A stretch of 64,000 bases of DNA from DASRIA01 sp963816975 (GTDB taxonomy: Bacteria; Actinomycetota; Thermoleophilia; Solirubrobacterales; JBBDJG01): assembly GCA_963816975.1 (NCBI GenBank), contig CAWFMD010000006.1, positions 124,001 to 188,000 on the forward strand, in the 5' to 3' direction. Shown piece by piece: positions 31,960 to 41,744 of this stretch; positions within the stretch are counted from its first letter, which is position 1; every line of letters starts with the position of its first letter. The notes under the pieces are model-generated. The model ran no database searches. It was not told the DNA's origin and saw only the letters and a program-made list of their open reading frames with translations. Made by a program: the position numbers and the translations under genes.

Positions 31960-34002
31960 TGGGCAGGAGAGTCGTGATCCTCGGTGGCGGAGTGGCGGGC
32001 ATGAGCGCCGCCCACGAGCTCGCCAAGCGGAAGTTCGAGGTGGAGGTGCTGGAGTACCGGGCGATCCCGGGCGGCAAGGCGCGCAGCATGCCCGTCCCCA
32101 CCCCGCGGTCCAGGACGCGACCGCGACTGCCCGCCGAGCACGGCTTCCGGTTCTTCCCGGGCTTCTACAGGTACCTCCCGCAGACGCTGGGCGAAATCCC
32201 GTGCACCAGCCCGGGTTGCCCTCCCGGGCACATGGTCGCCGACCATCTGGCGAGCACAAGCTGCATGCAGATGGCCCGCGCGAACGACGGCCCGGCCCTG
32301 TTCGACTTCGATACGCCGGGGCCGCCGATCACAGGTGTCTACACCGCGCTCAAATTCATCTTCGATTACCGGTCCGAGCTGCAGATACCAGGGAAGCTGT
32401 TCGGCTTCTTCGTCTTCAAGGTCCTGAAGTTGATGGCGCGCAAGGACGAGTGGTTCACGAAGTTCGAGGAGCAGGGATGGTACGAGTACAGCGGCGCGGC
32501 CGGAAGGTGGAAGGACAACTCGATCTACGAGAAGTACCTCGCGACCGGCGTCACGCGCACGATGGTCGCGGCCCGGGCGAGCGACATCAGCGCGCGCACG
32601 GCCGGTTGCACCATGGTGAAGCTGATCGAGGCCCTTACGCGCGCCGACGAACAGGCCGATCGCGTGCTCGACGGCCCCACGAACGACGTTTGGATCGATC
32701 CGTGGCTGGCGCATCTGCGCGCCAACGGCGTCACGTACCGCCTCGGTCACGAAGCGACCAGGATCCACCTCGACACCGACGGGGCGGTCGAGAAGGTCAC
32801 GGTGAAAGGCCCGGACGGGGAGGAAGAGGTGACGGGTGACTACTTCATCGCGGCGCTGCCCGCCGAGGTCATGAAGTGCCTCGTGACACCCGAGATGCGT
32901 GACGGCCGATCCGGTGCTCGGGACCCTCGACCAACTAAGACCAGCTGGATGAACGGCGTCATGATCTACCTGCGCGAGCCGCTTCAGCGGCAGGTCCACG
33001 GTCACTCGATCTACATCGACTCGCCGTGGGCCCTGACGTCGATCTGCCAGCAGCAGTTCTGGCAGCGGCGGCTGGCCGGAATGGGCGACGGGCAGGTGCG
33101 CGACATCCTGTCGGTGGACGTCTCGGACTGGGAGAGTGAGTCCAACGGGAAGATCGCGAAGCGCTCGAGCCGAAAGCAGATCGTGGGCGAGGTGCTCGCT
33201 CAGCTGCGCGCGCATCTGGACCACGACCCCAAGCAGGCGCTGCGCGACGACAACATCCGAACCTGCTTCGTGGACCCCGACATCACATTCGAGAACCCGC
33301 GGACGGACAAGGCTTGCGGCAAACGCCGAGCCACTGCTGCTCAACACCCCGAAGTCCTGGCAGTACAGGCCGACGGCGAAGACCAAGATCCCGAACCTGT
33401 TTCTCGCGTCGGACTACGTGCGGACCGATACGGATCTGGCGACGATGGAAGGCGCCAACGAGGCCGCCCGCCTCGCGGTCAACGAGATCTGCAAACAGTC
33501 CGGCGACGCCGCCGACCCGATGCTCCCGGCGTGGAGCCCTCCGCTGATCGACGATGCCTACGACGTTCTGTCACGCTTCCGGCGCTGGCGCCGACCGTGG
33601 GGCGTGCGGGCCATCGACACCGCCGCGCCCGGTCTCGAGGCGCTCCTCTCCGAGAATCCCGGGGCACGGGCGGCGGACCGCATCCTGATCGACGCGGCGA
33701 CTTCCCCACCGGCCGAGCACGAGGATGCGTGGTTGCTCGACGAGCGTGAGCTGGAGGCGTTCTCCGCGGCGCTGGTGAGCGCCCCCGAGCAGACGCTGGG
33801 GGCGCTCGAGCACGAGTTGGCTGACCCGCGGGCGGCCACGGTCAGCGGCGCTCCGGCCCGAGTAGGAACTCAGCGTGGTGTGTCCAGCGGGCTGATGTGC
33901 CGCGACACGACCTGCCAGCTGCCGCTGCGCCTGACCCAGACGTCGGTCATCAAGAACGCCTGGTTGCGTTGCTTGTCGTCCATCCAGCCGCGCTGGCTGT
34001 AG
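31959..34002 (+). CDS. FAD-dependent amine-oxidase/phytoene-desaturase-like protein (frame broken at about 33311)
   Basis: About 680 residues in two frames. It starts with the dinucleotide motif VVILGGGVAGMSAAHELAKR, then the arginine-rich flavin loop IPGGKARSMP and HGFRFFPGFYRY. Near residue 450 the frame shifts: NPRTDK should continue LAANAEPLLLNTPKSW, which needs removal of one G at 33311-33312. The second frame ends with the flavin-closing motif FLASDYVRTDTDLATMEGAN. The family includes hydroxysqualene dehydroxylase and carotenoid desaturases. The C-terminal tail overlaps the convergent DUF4440 gene by 133 bases, unusually long; a TAG at 33862 in another frame may be the native stop after a second slip. 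Confidence 0.75.
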
Positions 34003-34250
34003 CGCGAGCGCGCGAAGCCGAAGTCCCCGTACGCATGCACGTCCAACTCCACGTACTCGAACGACTCCAGCCGGTATTGGTCGCGCGTCACGTCCAGGTA
34101 CTGCTGCCGCGTACGGGTCTCGATGCCGGGCCGGCCCGTGATCAGCAGGAATTCAGGCGCGAGCAACTGCTCCAGGAAGTCGATGTCGCGGCCCTTGACG
34201 GCCTCCATCCACGCGTGTTGCAGCCGGATCAGCTCCTGCTCGTCACCCAT
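33870..34250 (-). CDS. DUF4440/SnoaL-like protein
   Basis: 126 residues from the ATG at 34250. ELIRLQHAWMEAVKGRDIDF, LEQLLAPEFLLITGRPGIE, then the DUF4440 closing pattern DVHAYGDFGFARSRYSQRG and TDVWVRRSGSWQVVSRHISP. This is a compact NTF2-like domain; ligand unknown. Its 3' end overlaps the tail of the FAD oxidoreductase by 133 bases, but its codon pattern and full-length domain make it the better-supported reading of that stretch. Confidence 0.75.
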   Translation of the reverse strand: MGDEQELIRLQHAWMEAVKGRDIDFLEQLLAPEFLLITGRPGIETRTRQQYLDVTRDQYRLESFEYVELDVHAYGDFGFARSRYSQRGWMDDKQRNQAFLMTDVWVRRSGSWQVVSRHISPLDTPR

Positions 34251-34324
34251 GCTGCCGCTCAAAATAGCGGGCCGCAGGCCGCGCGGCGGGTGCCGGCCGA
34301 GCACCCGCCGCACCCTGCGCGGGG

Positions 34325-34852
34325 TTAGGGCGTGAGGACCTTGTCGATCACGTGCACGGTGCCGTTCTCGGCCGGCACGTCGGCCTGCACCACCGTCGCG
34401 TCGTTGACCTTGACGTCGCCGCCGTCGATCGCGACGGTCAGCTCGCCGCCCTGAACGGTCGTCACCTTCTGACCGTCCTCGAGATCGGCCGCCTTCACGT
34501 CGCCCTCGACGACGTGGTAGGTCAGCACGTTGGCGAGGTCGTCCTTCGCCGCCGGCTCGAGCAGCTCGTCGAGCGTGCCGCCGAGCGCGTCGAACGCATC
34601 GTTCGTGGGCGCGAAGACCGTGTAGGGGCCCTGCGCCTGGAGCGTCTCCACCAGGTCGGCCGCCGTCACGGCGTCGACCAGGGTCGACAGCTGCGGCTCA
34701 CTCTGGGCGACCGCGACGATGTCGCCGACGGGCGTGGCATCGCTTTCCGCGGTCGCCGCTCCGGTCGATCCTCCGTTGTCGTCGCCGCACGCAGCGACGA
34801 GCAGCGTCAACGCCGCGACGCACGCGGCCAGCGCGATCATCTTCGGTCTCAT
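34325..34852 (-). CDS. Fasciclin (FAS1) domain lipoprotein
   Basis: 175 residues from the ATG at 34852. The N-terminus is a lipoprotein signal with lipobox LLVAAC at residues 17-22. After a short Gly/Ser/Thr/Ala linker follows one FAS1 domain: LSTLVDAVTAADLVETLQAQ, GPYTVFAPTNDAFDAL (the H1 motif), LTYHVVEGDVKAADL (the YH motif) and VIDKVLTP at the end. The protein should be tethered on the outer face of the membrane. FAS1 domains mediate adhesion and bind small ligands; MPB70/MPB83 of mycobacteria are examples. Confidence 0.9.
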   Translation of the reverse strand: MRPKMIALAACVAALTLLVAACGDDNGGSTGAATAESDATPVGDIVAVAQSEPQLSTLVDAVTAADLVETLQAQGPYTVFAPTNDAFDALGGTLDELLEPAAKDDLANVLTYHVVEGDVKAADLEDGQKVTTVQGGELTVAIDGGDVKVNDATVVQADVPAENGTVHVIDKVLTP

Positions 34853-34979
34853 CTTCCACCAGTCCTCTCGGTCTATTGACGTTTCATGTGGGATACGGAC
34901 GAGCGCCCGTCGCGGTTCAACGGGAGCATGGTGGAGCGCTTTATGAGAGCGGGCGATGTTACGATCGCCTGGATGTCGC

Positions 34980-35885
34980 GTGACTGACTTCGCGGAACCG
35001 GAGGTCCGCGTCTTCGACGCCCGGCGCGCGGCCGGCGACGGCAAGGTCACCGAGGGCAAGGACGGCTGGCTGTTCCTCCACCACGACGGGAACCGGGTCG
35101 TGGCCCAGCACCGGGGCGAGTTTCTGCTCTCCGACGCACAGCTGGAGGCCTGGCGCAGCGCGCTCGAGCAGCGCGCGGCCTTCATGCGGAGCCGTGGCGG
35201 GGAGTACATGCTGGTGATCCCTCCCGACACGCACGTGGTGTATCCGGAGAAGCTGCCACCGACGATCGTCCCGGGGCCCGTGCGGCCCGTCCTCCAGCTA
35301 CTCGATCATCTCAGCCGCCGCGAGGCAAGGGCGCGCGTCGTTTACCCCCTCGAGGAGCTACTGGCCGCCAAGCCCGCGCATCAGGTCTACTCGGCGACCG
35401 ACACGCACTGGAACGCGCACGGGGCGTTCGTCGTCTACGACCGCATCGTGGAGGAGCTCGCGCCCCTGGTGCCGCTGCGCCGCGCTTCGAGGAAAGAGAT
35501 CCGCATCGTCGAGCGGGAGGGCGCCGGGGACCTCGGCCTCAAGCTGCAACCCGAGCGGAAGTCCACTCAGGCCTACTTCCACTCGACCCACCGCGAGTCG
35601 CGCCGTCAGTGGGACAACGGCGTGCGCGGCCTCGGTCGCACGATCGTGTTCGCCTGCCCGGAGGCGCCCGACACGACGTGCGTGGTGTTCGGCGACTCCG
35701 CGGCGGCGCGGTTGTCCACGTTGCTCGCGGAGACGTTCCGGAAGCTCGTGCTGCGCTACGACACCGGGGTGGACGTCGAGCTGGCCGAGCGCGAGCAGGC
35801 CGACCTCGTGCTGAGCGTGCTGACCGAGCGCCGGCTGGTGAGCGTTCCCGACCCGAACCAGCCCGAGGTGCCGGAGGCCGGATAG
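34980..35885 (+). CDS. AlgX/AlgJ-like SGNH acyltransferase-type protein
   Basis: 301 residues from the GTG at 34980; an ATG at 34956 is the alternative, but TACGAT at about 34961-34966 looks like a -10 for a leaderless start. The sequence begins with GKDGWLFLHHDGN, continues with VIPPDTHVVYPEKLPP, then the catalytic TDTHWNAHGAFVVYD block and VVFGDSAAARLSTLL, which supplies the GDS serine. These are the marks of the AlgX/AlgJ (SGNH/DxxH) family that O-acetylates polysaccharides. No signal peptide is seen, so the site of action is unclear. A glycan partner is not encoded nearby. Confidence 0.75.
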   Translation: MTDFAEPEVRVFDARRAAGDGKVTEGKDGWLFLHHDGNRVVAQHRGEFLLSDAQLEAWRSALEQRAAFMRSRGGEYMLVIPPDTHVVYPEKLPPTIVPGPVRPVLQLLDHLSRREARARVVYPLEELLAAKPAHQVYSATDTHWNAHGAFVVYDRIVEELAPLVPLRRASRKEIRIVEREGAGDLGLKLQPERKSTQAYFHSTHRESRRQWDNGVRGLGRTIVFACPEAPDTTCVVFGDSAAARLSTLLAETFRKLVLRYDTGVDVELAEREQADLVLSVLTERRLVSVPDPNQPEVPEAG

Positions 35886-35972
35886 GGCCACGTGCACGCG
35901 GAGCGATTGCCCGGCTGCACGGGATCTGGGAACCTTCGTCGGGTTACGCCAACCGCGAGAAGGGACACACAC

Positions 35973-36293
35973 ATGCCCAAGTACCTGATCGAAGCCACCT
36001 ACACGCCCCAAGGTTTCGAGGGTGTCCGCACGAAGGGCGGCAGCAGCAGGCGCGAGGCGGTGGCCCACGCCGTGAGCGGCCTGGGCGGCCGGCTGGAGAG
36101 CTTCTACTTCGCATTCGGCGACCCGGACGCATACGTGATCGCCGACCTTCCCGACGACGAGGCCGCGGCCGCGATTGCGCTGAGCGTCAACGCCACGGGC
36201 GGAGCTACCGCCAAGACGGTCGTGCTGCTCACCCCCGAACAGGTCGACGAGGCGGCGCAGCGCTCGGTCGACTACCGCCCGCCGGGATCCTGA
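35973..36293 (+). CDS. GYD-domain protein
   Basis: 106 residues with AGAAGGG before the ATG. MPKYLIEATYTPQGFEGV, then GLGGRLESFYFAFGDPDAYV and IADLPDDEAAAAIALSVNAT, ending TVVLLTPEQVDEA. This is a complete GYD (ferredoxin-like alpha/beta) domain; these small proteins often act as multimeric binders with no known reaction. Its last 65 bases overlap the 3' end of the convergent flavin monooxygenase gene. Confidence 0.8.
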   Translation: MPKYLIEATYTPQGFEGVRTKGGSSRREAVAHAVSGLGGRLESFYFAFGDPDAYVIADLPDDEAAAAIALSVNATGGATAKTVVLLTPEQVDEAAQRSVDYRPPGS

Positions 36294-37791
36294 CGCGCAG
36301 GTCATCGCACAGCGCTGGGAGGTCGCCCAGCGACCGCCCCGCACCGAACACGTAGAAGTCGGGGCGCACGACGACCACCTCGACGTCGTTGTCGGTAAAC
36401 CATGCTGTGAGCCGGCCGTCGACGTCCCGCACCTGATCGAGCGAGACACAGCGTGCATCGAGCCCTTCGAGCAAGGCAACGTGCTCGTCGTCGAGCACCG
36501 CGCGCGGATCGCCCGCGGAACTCAGCACCATGAACCCGCGGCCGACCACGTCGTCCAGCAGGCCCTCCCTCCCCTCGTATGCGACCTGCCCCTGCACGCC
36601 CAGCACGCCGGCCAACTCGCCCCCCGAGACGAGGCCGGCGGAGAGCCCCGGCGGCGCGATCGGCGGCGGCGCGGCCGCCGCGCGCAGAGCGGCGTCGCGC
36701 TCGGCCGCCGCGGCCGCATCGAGCTCGCACGAGACGCGGCCCATCTCGACCGAGAAGCGCGTGATCCACTCGCTGTGCGGGCGGCGCTCGATGCTGTAGC
36801 TGTCGAGCAGGCCGTCGGAGGCCCGGTCGCGCAGGACGAGATCGAGCTTCCAGGCGAGGTTGTGCACGTCGCGGACCCCGGTGCACATTCCCTGGCCCAT
36901 GAACGGCGGCATCAGATGAGCCGCGTCGCCGGCGAGCAACACGCGACCGCGGCGCATGGTTTCCGCGAGCAGCGAACGGAACTCGTACACAGCGTGGCGC
37001 AGGATCGTTCCCTCGCCGGGCCCGATCCACGGCGCCAGCAGCTCCCAGATCCGCGCTTCCTCGGCGAAGTCCGCGTCCCGCTCTCCGGGCAGCAGCATGA
37101 ACTCCCAGCGCCGGTGCTCGCGGCCGTTGCGCGTGTGCATGTGCGGCCGGGCGGGATCGCACCACTGGCACGAGGTGGGCAGCCGGTCGAGCGCGGCCAT
37201 GTCGTGCGGGCGCAGGTCGAGCGTCAGCCAGCGCTCCGCGAAGCCGAGGTCGTCCCAGCCGATGCCGGCGGCCTCGCGCACGAACGAGTTGGCGCCGTCC
37301 GCGCCGATCACATACCGCGCCGTGACCGTGCGCTCGACACCGTCCTGGCGGAGCGTCAGCGCGACGTGGTCCGCTCGCTGATCCAGGGCTTCCGCAGTCC
37401 ACGGGCGCTGCAGGTCAACGGTCGGCTGAGCCTGTGCAGCCCGATCGAGCGCCGCTTCCAGCCGCGGCTGGAAGAACAGGTAGGCCGGCTCCCAGCCGGA
37501 TTGGACGTCCTCCGGCCGCAGCTCGATCCTCATGATCGGGTCGCCGTCGGCCCCGAACCACACGTACTCCCGCACAGTCTGCAAATCGCCCGCGATCTGG
37601 TCCACGATCCCGAGCGACTGCCAGACACGCATGATCTCGTGGTCGAACACGGCCGCGCGCGGCAGGTCGTAGAGCTGCGCGTACCGCTCGAACACGCCGA
37701 CGCGGTGCCCGGCGCGCCCCAGCAGCGCAGCCGCGGTCTGTCCCACCGGCCCGTAGCCGACGATCGCGACGTCGTAGTCGGCGACCGTCAT
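36229..37791 (-). CDS. MhpA-like FAD aromatic monooxygenase
   Basis: 520 residues from the ATG at 37791, overlapping the previous stop (ATGA). Group A flavoprotein monooxygenase: VAIVGYGPVGQTAAALLGRA binds FAD, VIGADGANSFVREA is the DG motif and RVLLAGDAAHLMPPFMGQGM is the GD motif with ribityl contact. The overall pattern matches 3-(3-hydroxyphenyl)propionate hydroxylase MhpA, which adds a hydroxyl ortho to a phenolic OH using NAD(P)H and O2. It is the last gene of the seven-gene ring-cleavage operon and would provide the catechol for the dioxygenase encoded upstream. The exact substrate is not set by sequence. Confidence 0.85.
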   Translation of the reverse strand: MTVADYDVAIVGYGPVGQTAAALLGRAGHRVGVFERYAQLYDLPRAAVFDHEIMRVWQSLGIVDQIAGDLQTVREYVWFGADGDPIMRIELRPEDVQSGWEPAYLFFQPRLEAALDRAAQAQPTVDLQRPWTAEALDQRADHVALTLRQDGVERTVTARYVIGADGANSFVREAAGIGWDDLGFAERWLTLDLRPHDMAALDRLPTSCQWCDPARPHMHTRNGREHRRWEFMLLPGERDADFAEEARIWELLAPWIGPGEGTILRHAVYEFRSLLAETMRRGRVLLAGDAAHLMPPFMGQGMCTGVRDVHNLAWKLDLVLRDRASDGLLDSYSIERRPHSEWITRFSVEMGRVSCELDAAAAAERDAALRAAAAPPPIAPPGLSAGLVSGGELAGVLGVQGQVAYEGREGLLDDVVGRGFMVLSSAGDPRAVLDDEHVALLEGLDARCVSLDQVRDVDGRLTAWFTDNDVEVVVVRPDFYVFGAGRSLGDLPALCDDLRVRIPAGGSRPSAAPPRRPVRG

Positions 37792-38210
37792 CCCGCCTCC
37801 ATGTGGTTGACGGCCGAAACCCGCTCGACGGCGATCCGCAAGATCACCCGCCCCACCTCCGCCAGCGCCACGTCCGTCTGCGGATCGGGTGGCTCCGGCA
37901 GGCCGGCGACGCGCTGCATCACGGCCGCGGTCATCGCGCCGATGTCCGCGGTGAGGATCTCGGCCGATCCCGAGAAGACGGCCGCAGGATACGGCTGCTC
38001 GTGCCCCATCACGCACAGCGATGCCCAGCCCGACCGCTCCACGTCCTTGGTCTTCATCCGGCCCGCCAGGGTCGAGATCAACAGCCGGTCGCCGTCGCGC
38101 GCGTAGTAGACGAGGGATTGGCGTGGCGCACCGTCCGCGGCGCTGGTCGCCAGCACACCCACCCGGTGGGCGTCGAGGAACTCCTTCAGCGCGGGCGTCA
38201 GTGCGCCCAT
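37788..38210 (-). CDS. PPOX-class flavin/F420-dependent oxidoreductase
   Basis: 140 residues from the ATG at 38210. LTPALKEFLDAHRVGVLATS, then DGAPRQSLVYYARDGDRLLI, STLAGRMKTKDVERSGWASL and the split-barrel ending. The pattern is that of the pyridoxamine-5'-phosphate-oxidase-like barrel, in actinobacteria often binding F420 or FMN. The gene overlaps both neighbours (13 bases with the hydrolase gene, 4 with the monooxygenase gene), which ties it to the same operon. It might supply reduced flavin or reduce a pathway intermediate; that is inference. Confidence 0.8.
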   Translation of the reverse strand: MGALTPALKEFLDAHRVGVLATSAADGAPRQSLVYYARDGDRLLISTLAGRMKTKDVERSGWASLCVMGHEQPYPAAVFSGSAEILTADIGAMTAAVMQRVAGLPEPPDPQTDVALAEVGRVILRIAVERVSAVNHMEAG

Positions 38211-39016
38211 GCGATCGCGTCCTGCGCTGCGGCGACCACGAACCCCGCGGGCTCCTCGACGACGGTGTTCGTGAGCGCTCCGATGCCGTCGATCTCGACG
38301 CGCACGACGTCCCCCACCTTCAGCAATCCCTCGGGGAAGGGCTGGCGCGCCGCACCGACCCCGGCCGGCGTGCCGGTCGCGATCACGTCGCCGGGCTCGA
38401 GCGTGAAGGCCTGGGACAGGTGGGCCACCTGCGCGAAGCAGTCGAACACCATGTCGGCGGTGCTCCCGTCCTGGCGTTGGTCCTCGTTCACGAACGTGCG
38501 GATCCGCAGGTCGTGCGGGTCGCCGAGCTCGTCCGCCGTGACGATCCACGGGCCCAGCGGCCCATGGGTGTCGAACGACTTCCCCATCGTCATCGTGGGC
38601 GTGCGCAGCTGCCAGTCCCGCACCGAGACGTCGTTGGTGATCGTGTAGCCGGCGATCACCTCGGATGCGCGTTCGGCCGGCACGTGGCGGCAGCGCGCGC
38701 CGATCACGATCGCCAGCTCCCCCTCGTAGTCGAGCAGCGTCGAGACGCGCGGCATGTGGATGTCGGCGCCCGGCCCCACCACGCACGTCGCCTGCTTGTT
38801 GAAGAAGATCGGGAACTGCGGCGCCTCCATCCCGCTCTCGGCGATGTGGTCGGCATAGTTCAGGCCGATCGCGAGGAACTTGCGCGGCTGCACGGGCGCC
38901 AGCAGGCGCACGTCGTCGAGCGCGTGGCGCTCGTCGGTGTCGCGGTCGAGCACCTGATCGCCCTCGACCGAACCACGAGAGATGCGGCCGTCGACGCTGA
39001 ACCTGCAGAGCCTCAT
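38198..39016 (-). CDS. Fumarylacetoacetate-hydrolase-family enzyme
   Basis: 272 residues from the ATG at 39016. The FAH domain shows KFLAIGLNYADHIAESGM, FFNKQATCVVGPGADIHMP, then LLDYEGELAIVIGARCRH with the metal-binding E-x-E, and TGTPAGVGAARQPFPEG. Family members hydrolyse or decarboxylate products of meta ring cleavage (for example 2-hydroxymuconate-type or acylpyruvate intermediates) with Mg2+. The start overlaps the dioxygenase stop (ATGA), which fits the order of steps: cleavage, then hydrolysis. Confidence 0.85.
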   Translation of the reverse strand: MRLCRFSVDGRISRGSVEGDQVLDRDTDERHALDDVRLLAPVQPRKFLAIGLNYADHIAESGMEAPQFPIFFNKQATCVVGPGADIHMPRVSTLLDYEGELAIVIGARCRHVPAERASEVIAGYTITNDVSVRDWQLRTPTMTMGKSFDTHGPLGPWIVTADELGDPHDLRIRTFVNEDQRQDGSTADMVFDCFAQVAHLSQAFTLEPGDVIATGTPAGVGAARQPFPEGLLKVGDVVRVEIDGIGALTNTVVEEPAGFVVAAAQDAIAWAH

Positions 39017-39603
39017 GACGCCTCCGGTAGATCGATTGGTGGTGCTTCGGGGGCATAACCGCCGGCCATCGCCCGCTCGTGGATCTGTGCGAAGCCGGCG
39101 CCCGCGGCCCTGTCGGCCGCGACCCTGGCCGGGTCCACGAACTTGCCCAGCGGATCCTGCGAGAACTCCAGGCTGTTGCGCATCCACTCGCGCGACTTGG
39201 CCCAGTCGCCGAACACGTCGCACTGCAGCTCGACGTTGTTGCCGTCCGGATCCGCGTAGTAGTAGGAGAACGTCATGCCGTGGTCGAGACAGACAGCCGG
39301 CACGATTCCCTCGTCGCGCAGGCGCAGGTAGCTGTCGTTCAGCCCGTCGAAGTCCTCGTACTCGAACGCAGAGTGATGCATGCCCGTGTGGGTGTCCTTC
39401 TCGGGGTCGTCCACGAAGTTGGGGAACGCCAGCAGCGCGATGCGGTGATTCGCCTCGTCGTTGGACAGCCACGCGCCCAGCTCGTACTGGAAGAGCACCT
39501 CCGCCCCCACCAGCGTCGAATACCAGTCGATCATCTCCTGGAGCCGCGTGGTCTTGAGGTTGACGTGATGGAACTTCGGGCGGATCACGGGAACGTCGGG
39601 CAT
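39013..39603 (-). CDS. VOC-family extradiol dioxygenase-like protein
   Basis: 196 residues from the ATG at 39603. A vicinal-oxygen-chelate domain pair: KFHHVNLKTTRLQEMIDWYS, GMHHSAFEYEDFDGLNDSYL and SYYYADPDGNNVELQCDVFG. The His of FHHVNL, His of MHHSAFE and Glu of NNVELQ are placed as the 2-His-1-Glu Fe(II) ligands of extradiol ring-cleaving dioxygenases. It is shorter than two-module BphC enzymes (about 290 residues) and so of the single-module type. It most likely opens a catecholic ring within the operon. Confidence 0.8.
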   Translation of the reverse strand: MPDVPVIRPKFHHVNLKTTRLQEMIDWYSTLVGAEVLFQYELGAWLSNDEANHRIALLAFPNFVDDPEKDTHTGMHHSAFEYEDFDGLNDSYLRLRDEGIVPAVCLDHGMTFSYYYADPDGNNVELQCDVFGDWAKSREWMRNSLEFSQDPLGKFVDPARVAADRAAGAGFAQIHERAMAGGYAPEAPPIDLPEAS

Positions 39604-39698
39604 CGGTTACCTCCGGTTGAGTCGTGACGGGCCAGCCGCGCCCCACCTGACCGCTGCCAGCGAGCTGGAACCGGTTGGAAAATCCCTTGCGATCACAC

Positions 39699-40472
39699 TC
39701 AGCGCTGCAGGCGGATCGCGTTCAGGTCGCGGTCCCGGATCTCGTCTGCGCGCGCGATCAGCTCGTCGATGTCGTCGTGCTCGGCGTGGATGTAGCGCCC
39801 GGCGAGCGCGTCGGCGCGCCCGCTCGCGAGCACCCGCACGAGCCGCGGCGCCAGCTCGGGCGGCGTCCACGGCAGATCGTCACCGAACGGCTCGGTCATC
39901 TCGGTGCGCACGAGGCCCGGGCTGAACACGAAGACCGAGATGCCGTACTCGGCGACCTGCCCGGCGAGCAGCTCGCCGAAGCGCCCGAGCGCCGCCTTGC
40001 TCGCTCCGTAGGACGTGGCGGCGCCGCCCATCGGGAGGTATGACGCGCCGCTGCCGGTGTTCACGATCCGCCCGCGACCGCGCTCGACCATGCCGCGCAG
40101 GACGGCGCGGGAGCAGAGGTAGGCGCCGAGCACGTTGATCTCGAACACGTGCCACCAGTCCGCCGGGTCCTCCTCCCACGGCAACGCGCCCATCAGCCCG
40201 ACGCCCGCGTTGTTGACGAGCAGGTCGATCGGGCCCAGCTCGCGCTCGACGGTCGCGATCATCGCCTCGACGTCCTGCGGCTTGCTGACGTCCGCGGTCA
40301 CCGCCAGCCCACCGATCTGCTGCGCGGTCTGCTCGACCTGGTCTGCGCTGCGCGCGGCGACGGCGACCCGCATGCCGGCATCGGCGAGCTCGCGCGCGAT
40401 CAGCCGGCCGATGCCACGACCGCCCCCGGTGACCAGTGCGACCTGTCCTTCGAGCTCGCGGGGGGAGTTCAC
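39699..40472 (-). CDS. Short-chain dehydrogenase/reductase
   Basis: 257 residues from a GTG at 40472 that overlaps the sigma-factor stop. Classical SDR: ALVTGGGRGIGRLIARELAD (cofactor loop TGxxxGIG), LLVNNAGVGLMGALPW (NNAG), IVNTGSGASYLPMG with the catalytic Ser, TSYGASKAALGRF (YxxxK). Arg pairs after beta-2 (AARSADQ) suggest NADP(H). Within the operon it may oxidise a dihydrodiol or reduce a carbonyl; the C-terminal IHAEHDDIDELIARADEI is typical of a subgroup seen in actinobacterial catabolic clusters. Confidence 0.85.
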   Translation of the reverse strand: MNSPRELEGQVALVTGGGRGIGRLIARELADAGMRVAVAARSADQVEQTAQQIGGLAVTADVSKPQDVEAMIATVERELGPIDLLVNNAGVGLMGALPWEEDPADWWHVFEINVLGAYLCSRAVLRGMVERGRGRIVNTGSGASYLPMGGAATSYGASKAALGRFGELLAGQVAEYGISVFVFSPGLVRTEMTEPFGDDLPWTPPELAPRLVRVLASGRADALAGRYIHAEHDDIDELIARADEIRDRDLNAIRLQR

Positions 40473-41742
40473 CCCGGAGAGGATACGCAGGTCGCGGCGC
40501 GCTCCATCAGCAGCGCCCGCTCCCGCGAGTTACGCGTGAGGCCGGCGGCGCGTTCGAACTCCACGCGCGCCTCCGCGCCGCGCCCGAGCTTTGCGAGCAG
40601 GTCCCCGCGCACGCTCGGCAACAGGTGGTAGCCGGGCAGCGAGTCCCCGGAGACCAGCGCATCGACCAGCGCGAGGCCCGCCGCCGGGCCGAACGCCATC
40701 CCGTACGCGACCGCGCGGTTCAGCTCCACGACGGGAGACGGCGAGAGCTGGGCGAGTGCGTCGTAGAGCGCCACGATTCGCTCCCAGTCTGTTTCCTGGG
40801 AAGTCGGCGCGCGCGCGTGACAGGCGGCGATCGCGGCCTGCAGGGTGTACGGGCCGAGGGCGCCGCCGAGCCGCTGCGCGCGTGCGAGCGCCGCCAGGCC
40901 TCGGCCGATCAGGACGTGGTCCCAGCGCCCGCGATCCTGGTCCAGCGAGCAGAATGGGCGCTCCCGCGGGGCCGACCCGGGCGCGCATGCGCGACGCCTG
41001 GATCTCCATCAGGGCGACGAGGCCGTGCACCTCCGGCTCCCGCGGGGCGAGCTCGGCCAGGATGCGCCCCAGTCGCAGCGCGTCCTCGCAGAGCGCGGGC
41101 CGCATCCAGTCATCGCCGCCGGTGGCGGAGTAACCCTCGTTGAAGATCAGGTAGATGACCTCGAGCACCGACGCCAGGCGCGGTGCGAGCTCGTCCGGGC
41201 CGGGAACCTCGAACGGGACGCGCGCCTCGGCAAGGGTCCGCTTGGCGCGCACGATCCGCTGCGCGATCGTCGGCTCCGAGGCGAGGAACGCACGCGCGAT
41301 CTCCTCGGTCCGGAGACCTCCCAGCAGGCGCAGCGTGAGCGCGACGCGCGCATCGGTGGACAGCACCGGGTGGCAGGTCGTGAAGACCAGGCGCAGCAGG
41401 TCGTCGCCGATGTCGTCGTCGAGCGCCGCGTCGAGGTCCGGCTCACTCGCCTGCACCGCTGATCTCGAGCCTGCGGCCGAGCTCCTCCTGCTTTTGCTCC
41501 AGCCGCGCGCTGCGGCGCACCAGGTCGATCGCGCGGTGCTTGCCCGTGGCCATCAGCCAGGCGCCCGGGTTGTCCGGGACGCCTGACTGCGGCCATTGCT
41601 CGAGCGCGGCGACGAGCGCATCCTGTGCCAGCTCCTCGGCCAGGCCCACATCGCGCACGATCCGCGCAAGCCCGGCGATCAGCCTGGGCGACTCGATCCG
41701 CCAGACCGCATCGATCGCGCGATGCGCATCGGGAGCCGTCAC
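40469..41742 (-). CDS. ECF-type RNA polymerase sigma factor with SnoaL/TPR-like C-domain (two frame breaks)
   Basis: About 424 residues once two single-base insertions are removed. From the GTG at 41742: region 2 (LAEELAQDALVAALEQWPQS, NPGAWLMATGKHRAIDLVRR). At about 41445 an extra base creates a TGA just before EPDLDAALDDDIGDD. Region 4 follows (LTLRLLGGLRTEEIARAFLA, EPTIAQRIVRAKRTLAEARV), then the long C-terminal extension. At about 40946 a second extra base breaks ILLLDQDRGRWDHVLIGRGL; the third frame ends VELNRAVAYGMAFGPAAGLA. This architecture is the DGPF-associated sigma group (DUF6596), which acts without a classical anti-sigma. Paired breaks suggest sequence errors or a pseudogene. 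Confidence 0.8.
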
Positions 41743-41744
41743 CC

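Noticed and set aside
33136..34002. The second FAD-oxidoreductase frame as a separate gene
   Set aside because: It lacks a plausible start and begins in the middle of a conserved segment that continues from the first frame, so a one-base break in one gene is the simpler reading.
36481..38106. A 541-codon open frame on the plus strand opposite the MhpA-like gene
   Set aside because: It is a GC-rich antisense shadow, Arg/Ala/Gln-rich with no domain, while the opposite strand encodes a full flavoprotein with all motifs.
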